Source: Norana najaformis (lineage: Eukaryota; Annelida; Clitellata; Crassiclitellata; Hormogastridae). Taken from it: a DNA stretch of 64,000 bases. Position numbers and translations under genes: made by a program. Of this stretch, positions 13,128-26,800 are shown piece by piece; the stretch's first letter is position 1; each line of letters starts with the position of its first letter. The notes beneath the pieces were generated by a model. That model had not been told where the DNA came from, did no database searches, and saw only the letters and a list, made by a program, of their open reading frames with translations. Where the stretch lies: NCBI GenBank assembly GCA_964023275.1, contig OZ029914.1:46950530-47014529 (forward strand), given 5' to 3'.

Positions 13128-13438
13128 AAGGTGTACGTCGAATGACTGCAAGATCAGGAGCCAAAGTACCGGTCAAGGTTCAAACGGTAGACAAACAATG
13201 CTGCCTCATTGGAACCTGAAAATGATGCCACTGTAATGGCTTTAGCTGCTGAAACATGTGTTCAAGTGAGGCAAGATAAATAATGATCAGTGACTCGAGA
13301 GCAAAGTTCGGCTTGAGGCTGTGTGATCGGACTGCGTCGCCAGTGATTCAAAACCTATTTGAATTATTAGAAACGTTTTGTAGCATTACAGTAACAATGT
13401 TTCTGCCCTGTCTTTCTATCTGTTTCTCTGCCCCTGCA

Positions 13439-13565
13439 GCTGTCTCTGTCTATGTCTCTGATGTTGTCTGTCTGTCTGTTTGCTTTTATCTGTCCGTCCG
13501 TCCGTCCGTCTGCCTGCTGTCTGTCTGTCTGTCTTCTGTCTATCTGTCTGTCTGTCTGTCTCTTT
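13439..13565. repeat. TCTG/TCCG microsatellite
   Basis: Imperfect run of tctg and tccg tetramers. It creates an apparent Ser/Cys/Val-rich ORF that I do not regard as coding. Confidence 0.8.
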
Positions 13566-13881
13566 CTTCATTGGTTATCTCAGTTAGGCGTAGCCATGTC
13601 CTAGTTGCGACGTTAAACAGATCTCTCCTAAACCTTCTTCGATGCTGTGTTGAATCTTAGTCGAAGGATCCTTTGCCAGGACAATAGTATAAATGTAAAC
13701 TATAGATGTAGATGGTTTTCTATAACGACCCCATGGCCTCCACCCTGTTCATTTTCAATGAATTTATACAAATTGTTTTAGCCACGATCGATATGCAAAC
13801 CAGTATCATAAGCAGCACAGTCTGCGTTTTCTGATTGTTTTTCCTGATTGCCCGTTTTATGTTTCTGACCAGTACCATTCA

Positions 13882-14330
13882 ATCGTAATCGTAATCTCGA
13901 GAATTTCTAAGCGCTACTGTAAAGCTAAGCGCAGGGCACCAGCTTATTTACAAGGGCTGCGTAAAGTCAGAGGGGTTGTCCAAAGATGCCGTAAGAAGAA
14001 CAAAGTCCAGTTGCCGGAAGACCAGAGAGAGAAGGGGACAGAGGAGCTGCCACTGTGGGTTGTGTTTAGGTTGAGAGAAACGGGAAGACGGCGGATTCGA
14101 TGGTTCAGTGTAAGATTTCTTGAAAAGGTGAGGTATCGATCACGAAGTTGGTGAAATGGTCAGAGTAGGGAATCCGGAGGATCCTTCTGAGGCACCAGTT
14201 GTCGAAGGCGTCGAGTTTCTTACATAGAGCCTTTGTGGTTGTCCACGTATCGCAGCTATAGAGGAGTACCAGCAGCACGTATACAATCTGTAGAGCTGTA
14301 GCTTAGTGTTCAGCTCAGTAATTGAACAGC
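13882..14330 (-). mobile_element. 5'-truncated non-LTR retrotransposon (RT C-terminus plus 3' tail)
   Basis: Translating the minus strand near 14300-14150 gives a segment with the LINE motif KKLDAFDNWCLRRILRI followed by SDHFTN, typical of the end of non-LTR reverse transcriptases. Downstream on the same strand come stop codons, a 3' untranslated block, and a terminal GATTACGATTACGATT array at 13882. This links the GATTAC-tailed repeats in the window to a LINE. It is 5'-truncated and non-functional. Confidence 0.75.
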
Positions 14331-14949
14331 TTTATATGTTTATATCCAGGGCGACCATGCATGAATAATGACCACTGTTAAAGAAAGTACTGACAGTAAC
14401 TAAACTAAAGTTTGTAGCTATCATAAATAGATGAAGTTTTACATATCTCCATCACCTTCATTTGTCCATGAAAATTCAAGGACTTTGAGATACTCAGTAG
14501 CTATTGGAGGAACTTGGAACCAGTGACATATTTCTGAACAGTATGCTCATTTTGCAGAAGAGTGTGCAGGAAGTCTCATGACAACCATATAATTACCGAT
14601 GCCAAACAGCCAATTCATGCTATCGAAATAAATCATGAGCTTTGCAAGGGATACCATCACGTGCCGTTATAAACAACACGGCATGGCGTATCCGTTTTCT
14701 GGTTGTCGCAATTAAATGCTGAGTACACGCTTGTATCGCAGTGTGAGATAGATAGCGTAGCTTTGCATTTTGCTGCGTAAAAGTATCTTTAGTATAGTTA
14801 TCCTTTTACTTAGCTTACATAAGTTTATATAGTCCAATAAATTATTATATGGCTTACGTAGTACTACGTCCTTATTGTGCAGGTCTACACATCGGGCAAC
14901 ATGGTAGGCTGTTATTTTAATCGGTTGCTGTATAGGCTTAAAGTCTATG

Positions 14950-15140
14950 ATAATTGTAATCGTAATCCAGAGATTTCTACAGCGCCCAACGAAAGCCACG
15001 CAACGGGGACCAGCTTATTCAGAGGCGCTCAGTCAAAACAAAATCGATAGGCAAAAGGGTTCGGTTCCAGATCAAGATCCAAAAGTCAGGCAGAGAGACA
15101 GCGTGGCAGCTACCAGTGTGTGGTGTTTGGGATTGGGGTG
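14950..15140 (-). repeat. LINE 3' end with GATTAC tail, copy B
   Basis: Same block order as the copy at 12523: taatcgtaat tail, agatttctacagcgcccaac, gaccagctta, ggttcggttccag. Minus-strand orientation. No coding part retained. Confidence 0.65.
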
Positions 15141-15676
15141 AATATAGTGAAGCATTTCAACCACTCGGGGTCATAGTATCTTGTATCGCACAATATTAAC
15201 ACCTGTATTCATCTGACAGGTACACTTTACTTCAAGGCTTCAATACTTCAACAAGTACAATGAAGACTGAATCTGTTCAGCTCCACAAACATACATTATT
15301 GTTAAGTATATGACGTTGCATCCTAATGGTCTACAGCACTTTATACTTTAGGCCTACATTATATGACCTTAAAGTGGCCTGCATGTGTTGCATATAATCA
15401 CCTTACATCATATCATCAACTTTGAAAGTTTCTGAAATGCACAACATAAGTGTATAGATACAGTGTATCGTATTACGAAATATTGTACTTTTCATTCATT
15501 GTACTGGTTTCACTTTTAGAATTTAAGGAGACGTTGTATCAGGAATCGTTATAACGTTTGAAACACACATAAGGTCAACCTTTATTAGATGGTAGGTGGT
15601 AAGATCTTAAGCCAAACATATAATACAGAAGTGCCTTTGTATAATATCGTAGCTTTGCCTTTTTTCTAGACTCTTT

Positions 15677-15736
15677 ATTTTACTGCATTTTATTACATTT
15701 TATTACATTTTATTACATTTTATTGCATGTTATTAC
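15677..15736. repeat. Tandem 10-bp repeat (TTTTATTACA)
   Basis: About five to six units of attacatttt in tandem, the outer ones with substitutions (attgcatg). Confidence 0.8.
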
Positions 15737-15944
15737 AGTAATTAGTCTCTTGCATCTCAGCTATAGTCTGTTAGTCAAAAGTCAGAGTATATTTGTAGTA
15801 GTAATACTAGTGTTATTCCTCGTTAGTTGATAATTTGCATTTAGTTAAAAGTCCTCTATTTTTAAAAAGCGCTATATAGACACCTAAATGCATATATGAA
15901 TATTTTGAAAACGTGTCTCAAAGACAGGTAGAGTGCGGTATCTG

Positions 15945-16055
15945 TGTAGACATGGTGGCTTTGGACAGCCCCTCTGACTTGACGCAGCGCTTGTGAATAA
16001 GCTGGTGCCCTGTGCTTAGCTTTATAGTAGCACTTTGGAAATTTTCGAGGTTATA
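15945..16055 (+). repeat. LINE 3' end, copy C
   Basis: Plus-strand block ctgacttgacgcagcgcttg, ataagctggtgccctg, gcttagcttt, gcactttgga, matching the 3' block at 19440-19546 and the reverse complement of 13890-13990. Confidence 0.6.
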
Positions 16056-17574
16056 ATAACAAGACCTATAACATCAAAAAGCCAAGCAAGCACACATACT
16101 GAGAGGCAGTCTGACCGACAGACAGTATGCAGTGCACATGTAGGCCTATAAATGTTCAACAACTCATAAACCCAGCAGAACCACATAGGCACAAAACATC
16201 CGAAATTACATACAGTGCGCAGTGCACACTTAGGTATATTTATAACTGACTATGCAATAATATTCATGACGTGTTCGGAAATTCCCATTTGCAAGAGCAA
16301 GCAGGGCGTCGAAAAATACGGCAATTAAAAGCCAGTTACTGTGCGTTGCTTAGAATAGTAAGACATGAACTGCTTACAGTCACATGCCTTTGGAACGGAG
16401 AAGCGAAACAGAAAATGGTTGATGTTGGCTGTTTAAAACGTCGGTATTCTTGCTGGAGTAAGCAAAACTTTGCAAAGCTGCACTTTGTAAAGGTAAAAGG
16501 AACTGGAGTTATTCACTACGGTAAGATGGCTCTATTATATTGACTACCCTAGAGTAGTCAACACATAACTGATAGAAAAAGTTAAAGCAAATATTAGCTC
16601 AATTACTAAGCGCCTTTGTAAGCAGTAGGCCTGATCCCAGGGTCTAGGCTAGCTCCAAGTTAAAGCGCAAATGCAGACCGTACGGCAGCACCTAGTTAGT
16701 TATTCGAGTTGTACAAAGTTTGTAAAATAATTATAAAAAATAGGCCTACATCACATGTAAAATTGTGTTAGTCTGAAATGCAGTACAAGGTCGTCAGAAC
16801 TCTTTAAATGCAGTTGTAAATATCTCACAGTTTAGCTGCTTTGTTGCCGCGTATGCACATGAAACTAAATAGTTCTTTGAATATTTTTCAGGGCTCAGCT
16901 GATTATCACTGTGACTTAGGTGCTTGCACATAAAAGTTAACAGACATCTTCGATTCTTTCTGCATTTCATTTAGCTTGTATTCTTCGTCAGTAAATAGTT
17001 CTGAGAAAATAGCAATGTAGATTACTTCGCATCAAAGCTGTAGCCTAAAACAGCTGAGTTACCAGGTTGGCCTACGTGTTAAACTGCTTATATAAGGCAC
17101 ACATACATGACCCAGTTTTTGAAGTGATACATTAGAGCGACGTAGTGGTTTATCAATATTGCAACTCGACCTGTTTGAATATGTGTTGGTCTTACGATGT
17201 TCGCTTGACAGGTCTATCTACTCGACTGTTGACTTACAACTAAGCCAGATCTTCAGACTAAAGGTTTGTTGACATAACTAGTTAGACTGTGTAATACTAT
17301 GCATTGTAGGTGGAACGTTGGTGAATCGAAAATAATTTGAGGCTGCAAGATATCTTGATCCACGATGTCGAACTTGTATGTCGAATGTATAAATAAATTA
17401 CGCAGCTATGACTCTTGTCCAATCCGTTCTGACGTGGCCATACTATCGTAACCCAGTACTTGTGGGCCTGCCAAAGTTCCGGATATAACAGCTTCTGTCC
17501 ACCCTTATCTGAGCCGCTCGAGTTGTTCCCAGTAAGTCAAAATTCTCGTATGATTCGAGATACATGTATATGCT

Positions 17575-17770
17575 AGGCACGCTGTACTGGCTTCCGGTTG
17601 AGGACAGGACTATATTCAAGATTCTCCTCGTAGGACGATCTACGATAGTCGATTCGGCCCCAGAGTAACCAGAGAGCTCAGCTTTCCTTTGTACAGCCAT
17701 CCAGGTCGACGTTCTATAATTCGTGGGGACTTGTTGGTCCCGCGCTTGTGCTTTATCGTGCACTGGACAG
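17575..17770 (+). mobile_element. Non-LTR retrotransposon C-terminal remnant upstream of gene 2
   Basis: The + strand encodes fragments resembling a LINE RT end: LPVEDRTIFKILLVG-type sequence followed, after stops and shifts, by a degraded terminal region. The right part is repeated at 50088-50245 upstream of gene 3, because the segmental duplication starts inside this remnant. Confidence 0.5.
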
Positions 17771-17893
17771 TGTTTACTCTAATGAAAATACGTATAATTA
17801 GAATTAATTTAGTATTTGCAGATTGATCTGTGAGTTTAATTGAAAATTATAATTTAATCTCATGTTAGGAATTGGAAGCTGTACTGCGGAAAA

Positions 17894-20800
17894 ATGGGAT
17901 CTTGCAGTTCGACGAGACAGCCCACAGACCAAGACGTTCCCAGTAAAAGCTCAAGTACTACTACCTCATATTTCATTTTCGGTCGACAAGAGAGAACCTT
18001 AAAAGCTCGCCAATTTCATCCATATGACTTGCATACGATGACGAAGCCAACTGTTTCTGCGGGAAAGCCGTGGGAAGATGAAAAGTTTCCATTCGTCATT
18101 GACCAGGAAAAAACTGACAAACCTTCGAAAGTGTCTTGGAAAAGACCTACGGTAGATTTATGTATAATACTGAGTGCTTTAATAATGTGATTCTTCTTGT
18201 GGTTCTCTGCCCTCTAGGCAGGTTCATACGTCCAATGGCGCCATTCTTCACGGTGCTGAGCATCTCTTTTCAGTCCGCTGTATCCATCCGTGATCATCCA
18301 GTCCAGCAACATCTGTATAGGTCTTCCTCTTGTTTTTCGTCCCTCCATTCTTCCCTCGATAATAGTTCTTACGAGTGAGTCAATAATGTGAGCGTCGTTG
18401 ATGCATCGAAAATAAGCTATGATAATTACCTGAATGATATTAGCAAACCTTTTTCGTTTAAATTCGCAGCATGTCCTTAGATCAAATGCATTAACGACGC
18501 TCATCACCATTCTGCATGTAGTCAGTTAAGTTTATGTTCATGTGAGCACGTTCAGGTTAACAGTTTGTTCAGTTATTCCATGTAAGAGTCAACATCGGAA
18601 GCAACAGAATTTAAACCGTCACACTCACTCAACAACGATGATAATTACTAAAATCGTATTATTAAGATAATGTTGAAAATTATTTGCATTAAAAATTCTG
18701 CTATCAATCTCAGAAAAATTTTATGCACACAAGGTAACTTATTTATGCTATGGCCGATACTGCAATTTGTTTACTAAGTGTCCATCTTTCATGATCACTA
18801 CGTAAGGAAGATGGACATATGCTTTTGATCTGATCTACACTATTGACCTCTATAGCGCCGTTATCGTAATGCATAAGGCATCAATCGATGGTAGCTTAAG
18901 GTGAAACATAATCTGTTGAAGTAACCCGGGCGAAAATCCCCCGATGGATCAAGGAAACCATCAGTAAGGCTACGGTGGACAACCACTTTCGATGTTTAGC
19001 CATTCCATGTATATGAATATGAGAAAGCAAATTCGATTTCGGTTTGTTTCAAATAGGAGTATGCTTCTGGAATCCGATTATTTGGAGACGCCATCGACCG
19101 CTACTCAGTGAAACAAGGTCAAATCGGGGACTGCTTCTTTCTGTCCACCTTATCATCAATAGCTGACCGTCCCAAGGTCTATAAGCAGGTAACGGACGTA
19201 GATATACACTGAATGGGCACGATACACTGAAAACAATGTCAGCTGTCTACTCTATGGATGGGACTATGTTGGTAGAGTTCTAGGTGTCTACAGGAGACCA
19301 TCAGTGATGACTTTTCCAGTTATATAAGCATCATCTGCCTAATAGATGAACATTTTATTCTTAAACACAACCCACCCTAACAGCTCCTCTACCCCTTCTC
19401 TCTGGTCTCTGGCAAACGGATTTGGTTCTTCACATGGCATCTGTGCACACCCAACTGACTTGACGCAGCCCTCGTGAATAAGCTGGTACCCTGCGCTTAG
19501 CTTTTAAGTAGCACTTTAGAAATTGTGAGTTTACGATTACGATTGCTCCTAATGAAACTAAACACCATTTAAGCTTTCGTAAGCAGCGCTTTTATGAGGT
19601 ACTTAGAAATCGCAATAGTAATTGTCTAGATACATACTGTACACAAAAATTAAAAATTAGCTCTGCTTTTCGCGTCTGTCCATAGATCCTGCCGCCGAAT
19701 GCCTATGAGACGGATCCTGCCAAATACAGCGGAGTATTTCACTGTCGCTTCTGGTGGATGGGTGAATGGATCGATGTCTACACAGATGATATCTTGCCAT
19801 GCAACGAGGACATCGACCGAGTCTTCGGAGCTCATTCGAAAGACAACGACGTCGTCTGGGTCCCACTAATGGAAAAGGCGTTGGCAAAGTACGTATGTTG
19901 GTCCTCTGAAGAATTAGCCTCTTGCGTACGATAGCATACGGAGATTTTTATCTGTAGAGATTGGTCCTTAGATGTTTGGTCCGCAAGAGTTTGGTCCATA
20001 AGAAATTGGTCTTTGTGGGTCCTCTTTAGGGTTTTGCCTCCCAGGGTTGGTCCTTAGTGAATTGGTTACTAAAAAAATTGTCCCGTCTGGGCTTTGGCTC
20101 TTGGGTTTGGTTTCCATGGAGTCCTTTGTTTTGAAGTCTGGCTTATTCTTGACAGACATAATAAAAAAAACAAACGCTGTAAAATGTTTATTTGTACACT
20201 TTGGCAAAGTTGACTGTCCTAATCTATTCTAATAACTTCTATAAAATCGTTAGCATAGCGCATACAGATTCAATCAGTTGTCGCTTTTAATGAAGCCATA
20301 GTCAAAATTTTTAATCCGTTGGAAAAGCTCGATCTGAATACGACAAATCTTCATACAATTAACCTACAGCCGAATATAGAAACTTAGACGCACCGGTTAA
20401 CTATCACGCCGTCATCACTTAGCAATTCTCGGTGTTGAACATATCTTAATTCGGAACAATTCATCCGGACTTTTTTAATCAATGTTCAATGAGTTCATAT
20501 TGTTGCTATGACCGACCTGGCTTGTTTATGTTGTAGGTTATGCGGAGGTTACAAAAAAGTCTATGGAGATCAAGCGAATGCTTTTGCTCTGATGACCGGA
20601 GGATTAGTGGAAACGCTGAAGATTAAGAAGAGAGACGCCCAAGACGAAATATTTCCTTCGGACTCGCTTTTCGCCCGAATCAAACAGGCACTGCATTCGG
20701 GATCAATAGTTCTGACATGCATCGACCAGGTATGCATTAATTCAAGGACATTGTTAGAGGGTGCCAGCAAAGACCTTAGGGTACCCTATGATATGACTCT

Positions 20801-23800
20801 TCAAGATATTCTTCTTTAGGTTCTCTGCCATCAGGCAGGTTCAAACCTCCGATGACGCCACTCCTCTCGGTGCTGAGCTTTTTCAACCTGCTCTATCCAC
20901 CCGTCATCATCCAGTCCAGCAGCATCTGTCTTGCTCTTCCTTTGTCCTCCTGTACTCCATCCTGCCCTCAATGACGGTTCTTAAGAGTGAGTCCCCTCTC
21001 AGTATATGGCCATTCCATTTTCTCTGTCGAAGATATGGCACTTCTTATATTCGTAATTAACTCATCCTGTGTGTGTGGTGGTCATCGATGTAAAATACAG
21101 CCGCACCACCTAGCGGAAGGTTGAAACAAAACAAAGCTCGGTTAGAGTCAATTGATACAACCACGTTCTCAACGTACGTTACATTATACGACCTCGTTGA
21201 ATGGGAACACACTTCGTCGATTACAGCGCCATTATCTGGTTTGCATTTCATGAATAAAGGACCTTGGACATTAGAACTGATTGTCATGTTCTCTAAGATC
21301 TTTGATATCAGTGTAGTTTGATTAATGTCCAATGTAACATTAGTTAATTGCAGTCAAAAGAGCATTAGGCAAATTACGAAACTATGTGCGTTTTTGCCAT
21401 CTGAACCTTCGCCAACCTTCTCTCTTTCGACAGAATACTTGTGGAACTCGACAGTTTATTGAACAGTAAAGTTGTATGTGAAATTTTTAAAGCTTTAAAA
21501 ATTATTCAAATGCATAAATCTATAAAATATTAATACTTTCCTGTTTAAATTTACTGTAGAGAGAAGCTGGCAGCCATCATCTGAAAGGCCTTGCCATTAA
21601 TCACTGCTACTCCATAAATGAAGCAATTAAGGTGAATTACACGTTGCACGTCATTATCTCTTTATAGGCATCCCTGTTTACCATATAATTAATGAAGTTC
21701 AGCAAAATTGAGTTTACTGAATACATTTGCTTTGCTTATATCCGAATGTGTAAGTTGGCTTCTGTAATCCACTTTATTGAGACACCCTTACTGTTGGAAC
21801 GCCGTCATATTTTAAAATATAATTTATTATTATTACTATCATTATTATTATTATTATTATTAGTAGTAGTAGTAGTAGTGGTAGTAGTAGTAGCAGTAGT
21901 GGCAGTAGTAGTAGCAGCAGCAGCAACAGTAGTAGTATTATTATTATGACAGTGGCAATGTTCTGGATTTAGTTAAAGCATGGCAGGGAGACTGCTATGC
22001 TGTTGAGGATACGTAACCCATGGGGTGAGACGAACAAAGTGAAGTCAATCAGTGAAAATGGCGAATGGAAGGGTCGTTGGTCTTACGCATCTTCGGAGTG
22101 GAAGGAAGTGAGCGAAGCTTTACGCAAACAGCACAACGTTCAATTCGAAACTGGAGGAGAGTTCTGGGTCTGCATTGAAGACTTCTATAACATCTTCGAA
22201 CGCATCTACATCGCAGACACAATTCCCAACTTCGACGAAGACGGATTCAGAAAAGCCGACCAACTGAGTACGTATAGAAACTGATTGATTCTACAAAACT
22301 CTCTCATATAGCAGAAAGACTTTGTTAGAGCATGTAAGTAATCTTAAAACGCGCAGAGCAAGTAAGTACCTACAACTATTATAATAAGGAATGTATGTAT
22401 TTGTAGTTGCAATTAAGTAATCCAGGTCCGAGTAGTGGGCATGGTCTAAGTCCCAAGTTCTATCCCAACCAGGCAATCGGGAATCCAGTAAGTTGTACTC
22501 CATCATAAAATATTAACTTTTATTATAATTCTCAGGTGGATCTAACTTTAACCTTAAGTTCTTAGAAACTAGAATTACATTCAAAATGTTAGAAAGGCCT
22601 AATATGTGTTATTTTCATTTCAGATAAAGTCATTAACATCCTAGGAGAATGGCATGGAGAAACTGCTGCAGGCAACAACATGACAAATATGTTAAAAAAT
22701 CCACGTTTCTTGTTAATCATTCCAAACAAAGGTACGCACACCACGATTTCTATCGTTCCGTCATTATATGGGAGAGAAACTTGTTCTCTTATCGTCATCG
22801 TTAATGTTATCATCAGGGCTAATGTTAGTGTTCTCACTTTCTATAGATACAGTATGCATGGCCATCCCTCTCATCTGATTTTATTAAAAAGAAATAGGAG
22901 TACTTTCGAGTTCGAACATAGAATAGTTACTGTTTTTGTAGCAAAATTGTAGCAGTTAAATTATTTTATGAGCAATGCTAATACAATGAAGGTCTTTATC
23001 CGTCAATTACTTATATGATTACGTATTAGACCGACATTTGGACTTTCTTTGAGAACATTTTTTGTCACGTGCAGGTCTTGATAGAGACAATCGAATGCCG
23101 GTTGTCCTGCAAATGATTCTGGAGTATGAACACCCAGTCAAAGACACTGACAACAAGGACCACCTCTGTTGTCGTATTGAAGTCTTTCGGGTATGGCGTG
23201 ATCTACTTTCAATCTTGAAACGTCTGTAGCGCCGTAATCGTTATGTACCATGCATTACAGTCCATGCCATATGTACTTATGTATGTATGAATGTATATGT
23301 GTGTATGTGTCTATGTATGTATGTGTATATGCCGCAGTTACCAGGTTAGGAGAAAGACAAAAGACATGGATACTGCATTAAGATATTGGGATATAGATTA
23401 TAGATATAAAGACATAGATATTAAGTGACGAATAGACGCAGACTGACAAAAATAACAATAATTAGATGTTTCAATCTAAGAATAGCATTGGCAGAAATAC
23501 TTTCTTAGCAAAGAGGCCTTCTAATTAACAATCTCATTCATATATGCAACGGTCACAGCATCATGACTTCATCTGCAGTAGCATAGATATTAAGTAACTA
23601 ATAAGCAAGCGTCGTCTACCTATTACGTATATGCAACTGGTATAGTATCAGGACTTAACTGTAGCATCGATAGCGAAATGCTTTAAAATTTGGCCAGAGG
23701 AATCCGCTGCCATTAGATCTGGATGTCTCCAAATTATTATTTTATTTACAGATTGAAACACAGCTAGCTCGGGACAATCGCCAGCACATGTGCCTCACTG

Positions 23801-26800
23801 ACATTTCAAATGCGGAGGCTTATGTAGAAAGCCGTGAGAACACCCAGCGGTATAAATTAACTCCCGGAAAGTACCTACTAGTGCCAAACTACTTGGATAA
23901 AAACCTGGATGGAACTCCGAAAGGACCAGTCAGTCAACCCTTCTGCATTCGCGTGTTCACAGCTACCCCTGTAATGTGCAGGTATTACACTACATCATAT
24001 AATTGTAATTTGTACCTGTAGTTGTGATCTCAAATTTATATAGCGACACTTTAAGAGAAACTCTTCAGAGGCTTTCCCTATCTGACAACACGAGACCACG
24101 ATCGAACATTATGGCTTTTTAAGCTCTTACGAGAAAGAGGCAAAGAGAAGCAAAGGTGCTGAAAGGGTTTTCTCTTGTAGGATTGTCATAGTCGTGTTTG
24201 CGCCTCAGAAGAAGGGTTCTTCGACCTTAGAACCAAACTTCTGAGAAATTTTTAGATACATGCAAACATGTTTGTTAGCTGACTGCTTTTACATCAAATA
24301 CACAATCAGTGTACATCAGTACATGCATAAGGCGTCGATTTTTCGCCTCTCCAAGTTGGGCTGGACTCCGAACAGTAAGTCATTTGAAATCCATATGAGT
24401 TATTGTACGTATTTCTTCAAGCACTTTTCTAGCGCATTTTAAGAACCTCACAAAATTGCTGCAATAAGAATGGTAAAAGGTGGTCTTGAGATGAACCAAG
24501 AATGTTTTTGAGCTGTTTGGAGAGGAAAAATTCGTATTTATTCAACAGAATTTTAGAGGAATGTTGTTCCTGATGGACGGTCCACCACACGAGAAAGCAT
24601 GATGAGAACGAGCCGTAGTACGGTACCGCAAAACCACCAGATCCCCACGAGCCGCAGAAAGCAATTCAAAGCAAATCCAATGCACATCAATGCACTAACT
24701 AAGAATGCACTAACGACAGAAGCTAATCTTCACCCACTTCATTTTGGCGATGTGAGCCAACAATAGTGAACGAAGGTATTTATCTGAAAATACTATACAC
24801 TATGTAGGACTATGCTTTCTCCATTTCAGTGAATTTCGGGATCATCCAGTGGCACTGACTGGGAAACCCTGTGAAACGTTTGAAGGCGACGGTAGCTCTC
24901 CAAAGAAACAAGGCATGGTGAACGCTAACTGAAGTTTAACTAGGAAATACATATTAAAGAATTCTTAAACGTAATACATTACCTCATACAATCGGTTTCA
25001 GCACTATGTAAGACTAGAACTCCGTTGATATTTTTGAAAGCATGCTCTCAGCGATTAGTGCGGCACGGTGGTCCATACACTTGAAGAGTCGGGGTCTATG
25101 ACTATAAGCTTGCGAGTTCGAGAAAGCTAAGGGACTAGACCCTGGGCAAGTTGAACACACGCTCCTCTCAGTATAATGTTGTACCGGTGTAAGCTGATAA
25201 GCAAGTGGTAAGTCCTGCGATGCACTGTCCCGCGCACAGGATATTAGAAAAAGAGATCATCCAAGGCACAATTTCTCGATCCTGAGCTCGGGGAAGATCC
25301 AAGATGACATGGATCGATAACATCAAGTCGTGGACTGAAAGATCGCTCAACCAGTTATTACAGGAGACAAGGGACAGAAGCAGATGGTACAGAATTGTTC
25401 GTAGTGCAGCCAATCCGCAGCTCGAGGACGGTTCAAGACAAGACAAGTTGCGCATATTCTATTCCTATTATTCTTTGCCCAACATCTTATTTAAACTAGT
25501 TAGCAGACCAAATTTCTTTTTGGCCCAGTAGTCAGTTAAAAGGCATTAGTGTCAAATTTTAACGATTGGCACACTAACAGACTGGAAATTATTTAGCTCA
25601 TTCTTTTTGTTATTCACGCAGTCCGTGTCATTAACGTTTTTGGTGAGTGGCAAGGAGAAACCGCAGCCGGTTCCGATCCAGTGAATCGCTTCAAGAACCC
25701 CAGATATATTCTAAACATTCCAGGTTTGGTAAAATTTATTGAGGTATATAATAAAACTGATAAGCATGGGCGTGTAGAATATTCCTACAAATATTCTGGA
25801 CACATTAATTTGGCTGCTATATACATTGAACTGCATGCAGTCCGTCTAATATGCTGATCATAATAAAAGCAATTATAAAAAGGTGCTTTAAAGAGAAGAT
25901 TATTGGAAAACCTAATCCAGTTAAGCAGTAGATTTAATTTTAAAAAAATTAAATTTAAATCGTAAATTTAGCAGAAATTAAATGATTCCTGCCTAAATGT
26001 AAATTAGTGTTGCAACAAATATTCCAGTTTAAAGGGTAAAGTAATGGAAAACTAAATCTTCCAGGTATAGTAGGGTATATTGGTGGAAAATGAATATTTC
26101 AGTTTGAAAGATAGAATAGTGAAGAAATATTTTTCGCGAACTTGGTGTCGATTGTCGTTTATGCTGACAGAATGGAAAGTTAGCACAGTTTACGAATCTC
26201 TGAAAATGAAATCTGTTTATTGATGCTGTTTTTCGGCAGGAAATCGTAAAGTCAAAATCAGTTTCCAGTTGAGGCAAAGCAGGGATATAAACAGGATTCT
26301 TCATTGTCGTCTGGACGTTTTCAAAGTAAGAGTTAACTTGTCCGCAGCCGTCCTTGAGTCGTGGAATGGCAAAAGTTAACTAGACTCTCTTAAGTATTTT
26401 CTGAATCTGCATCTCTCTCACCATCCATCAATGTATGTATGCATGATGTATCGGGCTATTTAAATCCATTTTTTCAAAATGAAAAAGGATAGACAGTCAA
26501 CTTGTCTTTCAAGTTAACGACTTTTCAGTTTCTTAGGGGCTTGGCTGGTAACTTTGGTAAGACGACAATTTGTTTCTAATATCTATTTGGCTGGTAGCTT
26601 TTAGATTGGTGCGCTGATTTGTTTAATAGGCTTTTCATAGATTCAGTTTAAATGAAACATTCCTTTATAGGTTGACGAGGATATCACGCGAGACAAAAGT
26701 CGCTGGATGGTGATGAACCAAATAACTAACATGGGGAAATTTATGGCCGGTGGAGAGGTTTCGTATGAGTATGAGTTGGCATCCGGAAAATACCTTCTGC

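Larger units (their letters stand above)
12144..17560. other. Intergenic region with retrotransposon debris
   Basis: I see no convincing gene between calpain genes 1 and 2. The ORF at 16271-16543 has no recognisable domain. The contents I can name are LINE 3' ends (12523, 13882, 14950, 15945), a hairpin element (13064), a TCTG-type repeat (13439) and a 10-bp tandem repeat (15677), listed separately. Confidence 0.6.

Noticed and set aside
16271..16543. 90-codon ORF between genes 1 and 2
   Set aside because: No recognisable domain, no splice or promoter context, and surrounded by repeat debris.
18181..18391. AATAATGTGA at 18181-18190 and 18382-18391 as target duplication of a LINE insertion
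   Set aside because: The right copy lies within LINE coding sequence (the HIIDSL codons), and gene 3 joins about 26 bases further right, so the match is probably coincidental. Insertion in gene 2 versus deletion in gene 3 stays open.
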